NCBI GenBank assembly: GCA_027310535.1
Contig: DAIDAQ010000045.1
Span: forward strand, 1 to 25,744
Source of the DNA: Candidatus Micrarchaeaceae archaeon
Lineage (GTDB): Archaea; Micrarchaeota; Micrarchaeia; Micrarchaeales; Micrarchaeaceae
Reading direction: 5' to 3'
Length of the DNA: 25,744 bases
This document shows positions 15,801 through 22,937 of this stretch, piece after piece. The position numbers and the translations under genes were made by a program. The notes beneath the pieces were generated by a model. The model saw only the letters and a list, made by a program, of their open reading frames with translations. It made no database searches and had not been told where the DNA came from. Positions within the stretch are counted from its first letter, which is position 1, and each line of letters opens with the position of its first letter.

Positions 15801-16231
15801 TTTGATCACTTCGTCTCAAAACAGCCACAAGGAGTAGAAGTTTCTCTTGCTATTTACTCTGATACCGAGCGTACGCTGATCTTTTGTAGCAAAACCCAAA
15901 AATTTAAACCTGAACGAGTGTACATAATCACGAACCTTCTAAACTTGTGACTTTTATATAGCTAACCATGCCAAAGTTTATAAGGCTTCTGTCCCATAGT
16001 CATGAAATTATAGCTTCCAGTGAAAGTCCCACAACTATTTCTGCGCGGAAAGCAGCGCCTCTATAGGTGCCATTGTTGCGATGCTCCTGATTTCGTCGCA
16101 TGCCATCCTGCCGGCGAAACGACCGATGACGTGTTGATGCGTTGAATAATCCAAGGTGGAGAAATATCCTCCATATTTTGAAAATAACAAGAGTTAAATA
16201 GCTTGGACTAAGTTATTATACGGGTGAGAAA
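15801..16231. other. intergenic region, no gene recognised
   Basis: About 430 bases upstream of dnaG and before a broken ORF. It is A/T-rich near 15895-15990, with TATA-like elements (TTTAAA near 15901, TTTTATATAG near 15952, GTTTATAAGG near 15974). The 12-base sequence ATGCCAAAGTTT occurs at 15968-15979 and again at 16250-16261 inside the next ORF. The first copy opens a 32-codon frame with no recognised homology. No tRNA or known ncRNA was seen. Confidence 0.5.
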
Positions 16232-16431
16232 TTGATAAGGGAATACGGAATGCCAAAGTTTCTCAGAGGATTTGATATAGCCTCTGAAGAGGATGTAAAG
16301 ATCCTCTTCTGCTGAAGGACGCCTACTTTGACGGTGATGAGCGGTGCATGACCATACCAGTGAAAAAGAACGCATGGCTATTGATGCTGCTGACCGAGGA
16401 GGCACTTGAGGATATTGAATGGATAAGATGA
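16232..16431 (+). pseudogene. small ORF broken by one frameshift
   Basis: A GGTGA ribosome site at 16223-16227 precedes a TTG at 16232 (an ATG lies at 16250). The first frame reads 'GMPKFLRGFDIASEEDVK' and stops at 16313-16315. One base shift near 16305 gives a continuous protein-like reading: 'LLLKDAYFDGDERC', 'MTIPVKKNAWLLMLLTEEAL' and 'EDIEWIR', stopping at 16429-16431. Together they make about 66 residues of normal composition. The family is not recognised. Either a recent frameshift mutation or a sequencing error. The gene lies just upstream of the FkbM methyltransferase on the same strand. Confidence 0.4.
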
Positions 16432-16489
16432 TTGATTGATAAAGAGCAAGATGGCCCGCTTCAGAGAGACACGTGAAGCGTGTTGCACA

Positions 16490-16496
16490 GGTGATA
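16490..16496 (+). promoter_or_regulatory. ribosome binding site of the FkbM gene
   Basis: AGGTGAT ending four bases before the ATG at 16501. It matches the complement of the 16S 3' end (ATCACCTCA) in all 7 positions and fixes the start codon. Confidence 0.7.
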
Positions 16497-16500
16497 GCCC

Positions 16501-17220
16501 ATGAACCTCAAAGAACGCGTATCGGATAGGATTGGCAGAATAATAGGTTATACCCTCCGTTCCCGCGCTTCCACGGATAGGCTAAGATGCGCAGAGGAAG
16601 TTTTCTACCAGCAGAACTACCGCTGGCTAGCGGAGCGTCTTAAACCAAACACTACCATCCTCGACATAGGGGCTAGCATCGGAGACACAGCCATCTACTT
16701 CGCGCAGTTCCGCGAGGTTAAGAAAATTATCGCATACGAGCCGATGCCGCTATCCTTTTCCCTAGCACAGAGGAACATCAAGGCAGCAGGCTTTGCTGCA
16801 AAGGTGACGCTCATCAACGCAGCGGTCTCAAGCTCTGATGGAAGGGTCAGGATGCCAGAAGGCATCAACGATGTGAGCTTCAACATCAGGGAGGACTGCA
16901 ACGACATTGGCATTCCTATAAAAAAGATTGCACTTAAACGCGCCATAAAAGGATTGAGGAACGTGGCGATAAAATGCGATGCAGAGGGCGAGGAAGGGTT
17001 CATGTTCGATACCGACCTCTCCAATGTCTACGCCATAATGCTCGAATGGCACGGTTCGGAAGCACTCTACCGCTCCTCACGGGCACTAAATTATAGAGGT
17101 TTCACCATTGAATTATTTGGGGAAATAAAAGATAAAAGATATGGAGAACTCGGCATCCTTTGTGCATGGCGGCCTGTTCATACGGCGGCATCGGCCACGC
17201 CGCAGGTGGTATCTAGATGA
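16501..17220 (+). CDS. FkbM-type SAM-dependent methyltransferase
   Basis: 239 residues. Class I methyltransferase fold of the FkbM family, which usually O-methylates sugars or polyketide-type products; the substrate here is unknown. Motif I is 'TILDIGASIGDTAIYFA' (52-68), the acidic residue after strand 2 is Glu80 in 'IIAYEP', and 'VTLINAAVSSSDG' (about 102-114) and 'VAIKCDAEGEEGFMF' (about 156-170) match the FkbM pattern of 'xxxKxDxEGxE'. The start is set by a strong AGGTGAT site. The last residues 'HTAASATPQVVSR' look unlike a family C-terminus, and after the TGA stop the same frame continues into a winged-helix fragment, so the 3' end may be a recombination joint. No glycan synthesis genes are beside it. 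Confidence 0.8.
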   Translation: MNLKERVSDRIGRIIGYTLRSRASTDRLRCAEEVFYQQNYRWLAERLKPNTTILDIGASIGDTAIYFAQFREVKKIIAYEPMPLSFSLAQRNIKAAGFAAKVTLINAAVSSSDGRVRMPEGINDVSFNIREDCNDIGIPIKKIALKRAIKGLRNVAIKCDAEGEEGFMFDTDLSNVYAIMLEWHGSEALYRSSRALNYRGFTIELFGEIKDKRYGELGILCAWRPVHTAASATPQVVSR

Positions 17221-17418
17221 GGGCCGGCACGCGCCAAAGCATTCAGGCTGTTCCAGCAGCATCCGTGCCGCGTTCATGAGCTGGCGCAGGAGCTGAAGCT
17301 CACGCCCAGCGCAATCTCCCGCCAGCTTGAAAGGCTTAGGAGTAAAGGACGTGTCTGGCCCGCTGATAAAGAGAAAGAAGTGCGAATCCAAGCTTTAGAA
17401 ATAGTAATAATAATGTAA
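17221..17418 (+). pseudogene. winged-helix (ArsR/MarR-type) regulator fragment without a start codon
   Basis: Directly after the FkbM stop codon, in the same frame, 65 codons run to a TAA at 17416-17418. The first half is a convincing helix-turn-helix: 'AKAFRLFQQHPCRVHELAQE' and 'LKLTPSAISRQLERLRSKGR' then 'VW'. No ATG, GTG or TTG occurs in this frame before the helices. It is therefore either the 3' part of a gene that lost its beginning or, less likely, made by reading through the TGA. The upstream part could also lie in another frame ('RWYLDEG' just before), which would mean a frameshift near 17218. Confidence 0.5.
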
Positions 17419-17434
17419 AAATAAACTATCTTTT

Positions 17435-17640
17435 ATGGTTGAGCACGGAAACTTCGTCATTTGGGGTTACCACATAGCTGAGCTGCTCAAGCACAGGGAA
17501 GGGAAGATTGCTATAAGCCTTGATTTTGGAATCTCAGCTGGGTTCACGCGGGCGCTCACGCACCCCTATTTCACTCGAAGAAATAGGAGGTAGAGCCTGC
17601 AAAAGGCTCTACCCTAATGTGGGGGTGAAACAATTAGTGT
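17435..17640 (+). pseudogene. frameshifted ORF, N-terminal fragment of an unknown protein
   Basis: ATG 17435 opens a protein-like stretch 'MVEHGNFVIWGYHIAELLKH' followed by 'REGKIAISLDFGIS'. After that the frame turns into an Arg/Thr-rich tail and stops at 17591-17593. In the neighbouring frame, from about 17535, the reading 'RTPISLEEIGGRACKRLYPN' and 'VGVKQLVYW' looks like a continuation, so a frameshift near 17530 is likely. It then runs into the 3' end of the gene on the other strand. The 'xISLDxGxS ... LEEI' pattern faintly recalls the N-terminal part of some archaeal methyltransferase-like proteins; I do not claim it. Confidence 0.35.
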
Positions 17641-18147
17641 ATTGGTCGCCTTGCCAGCATCATATTTGTAATAGACCTTGTGACCTAGCTGATAGCGGTG
17701 GAGAGCGCCCCTCTTCAGCAGCAGGCTCAGCCTTGCCGAGGCCGCGTTCCTGCCCTTGTAGCCCATCATGGCCTTTATGTCATCCGCGCAAGCCATCCCC
17801 TTGACCTGTATGTACTCGAGTATCCTGGCATCGAGCCCGGATAGCGGGAGCTCGTCAGTGGGGTAGACCCCTGCGCTGCCGTCCTTATCCGCCTCAAAGG
17901 TGAGCTGCGAGACCGCCTCTGCCAGGCTTGTCAGTATCGCGGAGTTCTTCCTGTTTTCCTCTATCATGAACTTGAAGAGCCTGAGCATGTCGCTGCTGCT
18001 CTGGTCTGCGACCTTCTTTTCAAGGAGAGAGATAGTTTTGTTGTTATCCTCAGATACCCTATCGAGCTGGGATTTTATGTCAGCGAGTTGTTCTTCAACC
18101 GCTTTCTTTGATTCCATAGCATCACGACCAATCTGCAACCAGTTCAT
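17614..18147 (-). CDS. coiled-coil protein with a C-terminal winged helix
   Basis: 177 residues. Residues about 11-50 are a heptad-rich coiled coil (Glu/Lys/Leu-rich), and about 50-88 a second helical region. Residues about 103-165 form a winged helix: 'LDARILEYIQVKGMACADDI' then 'KAMMGYKGRNAASARLSLLL' (recognition helix) and 'KRGALHRYQLGHKVYYKY' (wing). Probably a dimeric DNA-binding protein. Met11 is an alternative start. The promoter carries four hexamers at an exact 11 bp period between the TATA box and the start codon, which suggests autoregulation. It shares its coiled-coil plus C-terminal winged-helix layout with the 243-residue protein at 22938-23669, though no clear sequence match was seen. 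Confidence 0.7.
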   Translation of the reverse strand: MNWLQIGRDAMESKKAVEEQLADIKSQLDRVSEDNNKTISLLEKKVADQSSSDMLRLFKFMIEENRKNSAILTSLAEAVSQLTFEADKDGSAGVYPTDELPLSGLDARILEYIQVKGMACADDIKAMMGYKGRNAASARLSLLLKRGALHRYQLGHKVYYKYDAGKATNTLIVSPPH

Positions 18148-18182
18148 GTAAGAATCATGATTTAGTCATGAATATAACATGA
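18144..18182 (-). promoter_or_regulatory. operator-like array: four TCATGA-type hexamers at 11 bp spacing
   Basis: On the plus strand TCATGT (18144), TCATGA (18155), TCATGA (18166) and ACATGA (18177) start exactly 11 bases apart. TCATGA is its own reverse complement, so the array reads almost the same on both strands. It covers the space between the TATA box and the start codon of the winged-helix gene, and the first copy includes the start codon. One-turn spacing places all copies on one face of the DNA, as expected for cooperative binding of a repressor. Confidence 0.55.
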
Positions 18183-18189
18183 GTATAGC

Positions 18190-18197
18190 TATTTAAA
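18190..18197 (-). promoter_or_regulatory. TATA box of the coiled-coil/winged-helix gene
   Basis: Minus strand TTTAAATA within the palindrome-like GCTATTTAAAGC. It lies directly upstream of the hexamer array. A start about 25 bases on would fall near 18168, inside the array, so a bound protein would block transcription. Confidence 0.5.
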
Positions 18198-18270
18198 GCT
18201 TTCTTTTTTCCTTATCGTATACCCAAATAGCGGAACTGCATGCCTTGCAGCAACAACCCTATGACAAGCC

Positions 18271-18280
18271 TTATTAAATC
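18271..18280 (+). promoter_or_regulatory. TATA box for the KH-protein/Top6B unit
   Basis: TTATTAAATC centred about 23 bases before an ATG at 18298 and 56 before the KH-protein ATG at 18332. The first ATG opens an 18-codon frame that overlaps the KH start, so it may be a leader peptide or just chance. Confidence 0.45.
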
Positions 18281-18331
18281 CTCTCGGAAAATAATTCATG
18301 GCGGCACTGCTCTGCTGCAGCAGGCGGAAAC

Positions 18332-18844
18332 ATGGAAGAGCTCCTCATACCTGAAAGGCGCATGGAATACATAAGGGCTAACAAGGCAGCGCTTGAGCAC
18401 ATGGCGATGGCCTGCAAGTGCAACATATCAACAGAGGGCAAGAACTCGGTGGTGATAACAGGGGAGGACGCATACTGGGAGTTTCTAGTCAAGAATATGA
18501 TGACTGCGATAGGCAGGGGCTTTGCCATCGGGGATGCATTACTTCTCAGGAAGGATGATTATTACTTCTCGTACATCGACCTGAAGCACATCTTCGGCAG
18601 CGAGAAGCGGCTGCTCCAGGTCAAGGCGAGGGTTATAGGGAAGGAAGGAAAGGCAAAGCGCTACATCGAGGGCCTTACTTCTGTTAAGATGAGCATATAC
18701 GGGCACACGATTGGGTTTATCGGGCGCATAAACGAGATAGAGGAGGCTGAAACAGCCGTGCACACCCTGATCGGCGGGAGCACGCACAGGCTGGCGTATG
18801 GAAGGATGGAGGCAAGGCACAGGAGGAACAGGGACGCAGTGTGA
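18332..18844 (+). CDS. KH-domain RNA-binding protein (archaeal Pno1/Dim2-like)
   Basis: 170 residues, the usual length of archaeal Pno1/Dim2-like proteins, which act in small-subunit rRNA maturation. Two KH-like modules are seen. The N-terminal one opens with 'EELLIPERRMEYIRANKAAL' and lacks a clear GxxG. The second has 'RVIGKEGKAKRYIEGLT' with the GKEG loop at 103-106, followed by 'VKMSIYGHTIGFIG'. The C-terminus is basic ('EARHRRNRD'). The next gene, top6B, begins inside or a few bases after its end, so the two are co-transcribed. This pairing of a ribosome factor with a topoisomerase subunit looks like simple genome compaction. Confidence 0.85.
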   Translation: MEELLIPERRMEYIRANKAALEHMAMACKCNISTEGKNSVVITGEDAYWEFLVKNMMTAIGRGFAIGDALLLRKDDYYFSYIDLKHIFGSEKRLLQVKARVIGKEGKAKRYIEGLTSVKMSIYGHTIGFIGRINEIEEAETAVHTLIGGSTHRLAYGRMEARHRRNRDAV

Positions 18845-20417
18845 TGCTTTGGGAGACGGGGCCGACGAGATATTCAAGGAGTTCAGGGAGCATTCTGTCT
18901 CTGAGTTCTTCAAGAAGAACAGGCAGATGCTCGGCTACTCAAGCAGGGTCAGGGCGCTTACCACAATAGTGCATGAATACGTCTCGAACTCCCTGGATGC
19001 ACTGGAGGAGGCATCTATCCTGCCCGCCATACTCGTCAGGTTGGACAGGATAGATGAAACCCGCTACAAAGTCAGGGTTGCAGACAACGGGCCAGGGATA
19101 CCCAAGGCGTTCATCGGGAAGGCGCTCGCGACTGTGCTCGCTGGGACCAAGTTCCACAGGAATATGCAACAGCGGGGGCAGCAGGGGATCGGGGCAGCGG
19201 GCTGCACACTATTTGCGCAGGCGACGACCGGCAAGCCTGTCCACGTTATCTCATCCACAGGGAGCAAAGCCTATGAGTGTGATGTAGCTATAGACACACT
19301 GCACAACAAGCCGGTAATAAGCAATGCCGCTGACCTCGACCCGAAGGCAGCCCAGAGGGGACTGTCAATCGACGGGGAGTTCAGCAGCGTCAAGTATGAC
19401 AACAGCGATCACAGCGTGCACGAGTACCTGAAAAGGACCGCGCTGGCGAACCCGCACGTCGAGATAACGTTGATTGACCCAGAAGGGAAGGAGCAGACGT
19501 TCGTCAGGTCTGTTGAGACGATGCCTGAAAGGCCAAAAGTAGCGAAGCTGCATCCGCTCGGCCTCTCTGTCAGCGACCTGTTCGAGATGGCACACGCGTC
19601 GCAGAACAACAAGGTTACTTCCTTCTTCGTGGAGACGTTCGCGAGATTCAGCCAGGAGAGGGCAAACGAGCTGAAAGCGCAGCTTGCAGAAATAGATTTC
19701 TCGAAGAGCCCGAAGGAGCTGACATGGGACGAATCTGAAAAACTGATCGCAGCATTCAAGGCGATGAAGTGGATAGCGCCTGATGCTTCGAACATAATCC
19801 CGATAGGCGAGGAGAGGATAACAGCTGCGCTGCAGAGCATCCTCGCCCCGGACTCGCTCCATGTGATAGAGAGGAAGCCGAAGGTCTTCAGCGGCGGGTT
19901 CCCTTTCATCGTCGAGGCCGCAATAGCTTACGGCGGCAATTCCGGAAAGAAGGTTGATGGCGGGCGCACGGGGGTGATCATGCGTTTTGCAAACCGCGTG
20001 CCGCTGCTGTTTGACAGCGGCAGCTGCGCGGTCACAGAGGCAGCGAAGAGCATAGATTGGAAGAGATACGGCGTCGACATCGAATCACAGCCCGTAAGCA
20101 TCTTCGTCAATGTCTCTTCTGTTTATGTACCATACTCCGGCGTGGGCAAGGAATCGATCGCACAGGAAGAAGAGATAATAGATGAGATAAAGCTGGCGCT
20201 CATGGATGCGGCTAGGGGAGTACAGCGCTTCATCGGCAACAGGGAGAGGGCAAGGGAGTCTGAGGGGAAGTACAAGACGATAGCCAGATACACCGGGCAG
20301 CTGTCAAAGGACCTCGCCAGCATAACGGGCAAGGATACAGACGAGATAGAGGGCAGGCTTGAGAAGCTGGTGGCAAAGCACTACAACAAGGAGGAGGAAA
20401 AAGCTGGGAAGGCCTGA
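18798..20417 (+). CDS. top6B: DNA topoisomerase VI subunit B
   Basis: ATPase subunit of topoisomerase VI (type IIB), which opens and closes the DNA gate with the Spo11-like A subunit. 539 residues from ATG 18798; TTG 18849 (522 residues) avoids a 47-base overlap with the KH gene and gives a more usual N-terminus before 'SVSEFFKKN', so the real start may be there. GHKL-fold motifs: N box 'HEYVSNSLDA' (59-68, Glu60 and Asn64), 'DNGPGIP' (96-102) and the glycine lid 'RGQQGIGAAG' (126-135). The H2TH and transducer regions follow, including 'GKKVDGGRTGVIMRFANRVP' with the conserved switch Lys region, and 'SVYVPYSGVGKESIA'. No top6A gene is adjacent: the next gene converges on it 5 bases away. Confidence 0.95.
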   Translation: MEGWRQGTGGTGTQCDALGDGADEIFKEFREHSVSEFFKKNRQMLGYSSRVRALTTIVHEYVSNSLDALEEASILPAILVRLDRIDETRYKVRVADNGPGIPKAFIGKALATVLAGTKFHRNMQQRGQQGIGAAGCTLFAQATTGKPVHVISSTGSKAYECDVAIDTLHNKPVISNAADLDPKAAQRGLSIDGEFSSVKYDNSDHSVHEYLKRTALANPHVEITLIDPEGKEQTFVRSVETMPERPKVAKLHPLGLSVSDLFEMAHASQNNKVTSFFVETFARFSQERANELKAQLAEIDFSKSPKELTWDESEKLIAAFKAMKWIAPDASNIIPIGEERITAALQSILAPDSLHVIERKPKVFSGGFPFIVEAAIAYGGNSGKKVDGGRTGVIMRFANRVPLLFDSGSCAVTEAAKSIDWKRYGVDIESQPVSIFVNVSSVYVPYSGVGKESIAQEEEIIDEIKLALMDAARGVQRFIGNRERARESEGKYKTIARYTGQLSKDLASITGKDTDEIEGRLEKLVAKHYNKEEEKAGKA

Positions 20418-20422
20418 CCGTC

Positions 20423-22795
20423 TCATGCAGCGAACGCCTGCCCTATGCTCTCCGCGTCCATCAGCTTTATGCGCCCTGTTGCTATGTACATCCTGAGGAG
20501 CTCTGCTTCGTCCCCTTTGGCATCGGCGAGCACGTCCTTGAACCCCATGAGCTTCTCCGAGTTTATGAACGCAAGGTAGGTCTGGGAATCTGCGGCGACC
20601 GGCACGGCCTTGAACCTGCTTGTCTGCGAGTAGATTATTATGTAGGCGCGCTCGCCGCGCGACGTGATGACCGTGTCTGCTGCATCGCTTGCATTGATGT
20701 CTGTGAACATGTACGAATGCGTAACAAGCCAGACCCTCAGCTTCTTGAATGCGGCGAGGTATTCGATATCGTGCCCGCTCAGATCCACCCAGCCCTTCGG
20801 GGCAAAAAGGTTGTCGCACGAAACCACGTCCCCACGGATATGCAGCTCGTTCAGGATCGCCTCTGCATTGTTGTACGTCACGGTGACTGGCATGTTGCCG
20901 GCGCGCACGTTCATCTTTATCGCGTTCTTCACCTCATCCACCGAGAGCGGCATGTACTGCCAGTGGTAGTACATGTTCAGCTTGTCGAAAACCGACAACA
21001 CTTCGTCGGGCTTGAGCCTGACCTCCACGGTGCTGGGCTTCGGCATGATCGGCACATCGATGTAGAACTCGTCCCTGTTCGGGGCCTTAACCGCGAGGAC
21101 TAATACGAGCATTATGATTACGGTCACCGCAAGCTCCACCTCCGGGCCGGATATCGTTATCTTTGTGGGGTTGTTCTGGAGCGAGTACGCGATCTTAGCG
21201 CCCAGTATGCTGAACGTAAAGTTGACAGCGCCAAAGAACACGCCCTGCTGGGCGCCGCGCAACGTGTAGAACACCCTGCCATCTGGCTGCACCGTGCCTG
21301 AGAACGGAGGGCAGATGCCACACGTGGAGAGCGCGACAGAGTAATTGAGGCCTGAGAGCGGCACCCCGTCCATGCTGAGAGTGAAGGTGTAGTTGTTGGC
21401 CGCGAAGTCGACAGCCGTCGGTGTTATGTTGACCGGCGGGACCCTGAAGAGCGCAGACGCATACGTGTAATTCAATAGATTTACCATTGAGAGTATGTAG
21501 TAACCAGGAGGCAGCGAGATGCGCTTGGCACTGATGAACGGCTGGCCCGCTGTTACCGATTTGAACTGGATTAACGGCAGTGTTTTGACAAGCCTGAAGT
21601 CAGCTGCGTTGTTTATCGCGAAGCTCACTGATATGTTGCCTGTCAATGGAAGCGTGCCATTTATGTCAGTGTTATAGACCGGCAGCACGTCTTCCGGGAG
21701 CGAGAGCGTGCCTGTGGGGGCATAACTCACCCCGTAAGACAGGTAGGAGTACACGCTGTTGTTGGCCGCCAGATAGCCTGGATTGTTGTAGGCTATGGCG
21801 CGGATATACACATCCCCAAGGCTGCCTGGGGCGCCGCGCGACTGGTTCAGTGGGACCTTGCTGGCGAGGATGCCGATGTTGCCGTCTGCACTGCCGTTTA
21901 CATTTACTAACGCCGCGCCTTGCGCAATTACTGGCAGCCAGAACATCTCCGACACAGCCTTTGCCAAGTCGTATGCTTCTGACTTCGCAGGCCACGAGTC
22001 AGGGTAGTTGGCAAAAGATACTATGGAGCCGCCGAAGGCGTTCACGTACGTCAGGTTGCCGAACTCCGCGCCTTTCGAAAACGCGAACTCCTGCTGGCCA
22101 AAGCTGAATGCCCTCATGCCGCTGGATGGGGATCCGCGCGCCGGCGGCGCAGTGGCCAGATACGGCTCCACCGTCTGTGGCGTGGTGAGCACGGAGCAGG
22201 TGCCAAGCGCGCATATCTGCGAGAAATCGAGACCCACGTACACCACGCTGACCCCGCGAGACAACAGCTCGTCGAGCACCGTGGTCCCGTTTGTGGAATT
22301 CAGCATCTGGTAAGGCAGCCTGCCTGTCGGCACTATGAGTATTGCATCCTCTATTGACGAGAGCTGTGAGATGTTCACCTTTCCCACCTGGCCGCTTACG
22401 CCGAACGACTGGAGCGCCTGCGGCAGATAAGACTCGACAGCGGTCACGTTGCTGCAACGCGTGCATAGGCCGCCCGAGGTATTCAGGATATAGATTGAAG
22501 ACGGCGGCGGGTTTTGGTAAACCGACACATTCACGATGATGTAGGAGGTATTCTTCGCGCTGTAACGCAGCAGTATGTACGGCACGATTGATACACCCAT
22601 ATTGTAGAACAACGACGAAGAGCGCAGCTCCTGCAGCGAGACCGCCGCCTTCCCTGGATATGTGGGCGCTGCGTATTGCGAGAGCAGCGACTCGATGCTC
22701 AGCACCATGACGAGCAGCGCAACAACGACCGCAAGAGAGGCCGCTATGGCCACCGCTGCAATTTTCTTCTTGCTGCGCATGACAGTCACGCGCAT
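20423..22795 (-). CDS. large membrane protein with outer domain and cytoplasmic tail, last gene of an ATPase operon
   Basis: 790 residues, not recognised. Basic start 'RVTVMRSKKK', then a membrane helix at about 11-34. A long outer region (about 35-550) is rich in Asn/Ser/Tyr/Val with many N-X-S/T sites, a Cys pair 'LCTRCS' (about 110), and later 'CALGTCS' and 'CGICPP' pairs that may form disulfides. Its first part has alternating strands and helices ('EDAILIVPTGRLPYQML', 'GVSVVYVGLDF') like an alpha/beta domain; the second part looks like beta sandwiches. A second membrane helix lies at about 551-571 ('VELAVTVIIMLVLVLAVKA'). A 219-residue cytoplasmic tail follows, alpha/beta in type, with 'AYIIIYSQTS'. 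It begins immediately after the stop of the 46-residue gene. By position it may be the surface part of a complex driven by the ATPase at the head of the operon. No enzyme motif is seen. Confidence 0.75.
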   Translation of the reverse strand: MRVTVMRSKKKIAAVAIAASLAVVVALLVMVLSIESLLSQYAAPTYPGKAAVSLQELRSSSLFYNMGVSIVPYILLRYSAKNTSYIIVNVSVYQNPPPSSIYILNTSGGLCTRCSNVTAVESYLPQALQSFGVSGQVGKVNISQLSSIEDAILIVPTGRLPYQMLNSTNGTTVLDELLSRGVSVVYVGLDFSQICALGTCSVLTTPQTVEPYLATAPPARGSPSSGMRAFSFGQQEFAFSKGAEFGNLTYVNAFGGSIVSFANYPDSWPAKSEAYDLAKAVSEMFWLPVIAQGAALVNVNGSADGNIGILASKVPLNQSRGAPGSLGDVYIRAIAYNNPGYLAANNSVYSYLSYGVSYAPTGTLSLPEDVLPVYNTDINGTLPLTGNISVSFAINNAADFRLVKTLPLIQFKSVTAGQPFISAKRISLPPGYYILSMVNLLNYTYASALFRVPPVNITPTAVDFAANNYTFTLSMDGVPLSGLNYSVALSTCGICPPFSGTVQPDGRVFYTLRGAQQGVFFGAVNFTFSILGAKIAYSLQNNPTKITISGPEVELAVTVIIMLVLVLAVKAPNRDEFYIDVPIMPKPSTVEVRLKPDEVLSVFDKLNMYYHWQYMPLSVDEVKNAIKMNVRAGNMPVTVTYNNAEAILNELHIRGDVVSCDNLFAPKGWVDLSGHDIEYLAAFKKLRVWLVTHSYMFTDINASDAADTVITSRGERAYIIIYSQTSRFKAVPVAADSQTYLAFINSEKLMGFKDVLADAKGDEAELLRMYIATGRIKLMDAESIGQAFAA

Positions 22796-22936
22796 CTAAG
22801 CACCCTGCTGCGCTTTCCTTTCAAGCGCCTTCATAAACAGCCTTGTGATGATGTTCTCCCTGCGGCCGATCCTCTTCTTGATTGAGTATATGCGCAGGTA
22901 GCGCACCCTTTTCCTTATCCTTGCGCCGTATATCAT
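22796..22936 (-). CDS. 46-residue very basic small protein
   Basis: ATG 22936, TAG 22796-22798. About a third of the residues are Arg or Lys ('MIYGARIRKRVRYLRIYSIK' then 'KRIGRREN' and so on), with hydrophobic residues spaced so that an amphipathic helix is possible. The start is one base after the stop of the 243-residue gene and the stop touches the ATG of the 790-residue gene. This perfect fit inside the operon is the main evidence that it is real. It may bind nucleic acid or the membrane surface; no family is recognised. Confidence 0.7.
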   Translation of the reverse strand: MIYGARIRKRVRYLRIYSIKKRIGRRENIITRLFMKALERKAQQGA

Positions 22937-22937
22937 T

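Noticed and set aside
16208..16405. 65-codon minus-strand ORF
   Set aside because: The opposite strand reads better as a protein, apart from one frameshift, and has a ribosome site.
17520..17804. 94-codon plus-strand ORF as an intact gene
   Set aside because: Only its first 35 or so codons look protein-like and they fit as the continuation of a frameshifted ORF; the rest is antisense to the winged-helix gene.
19365..19909. Two long minus-strand ORFs inside top6B
   Set aside because: They are shadows of a gene with clear GHKL motifs.
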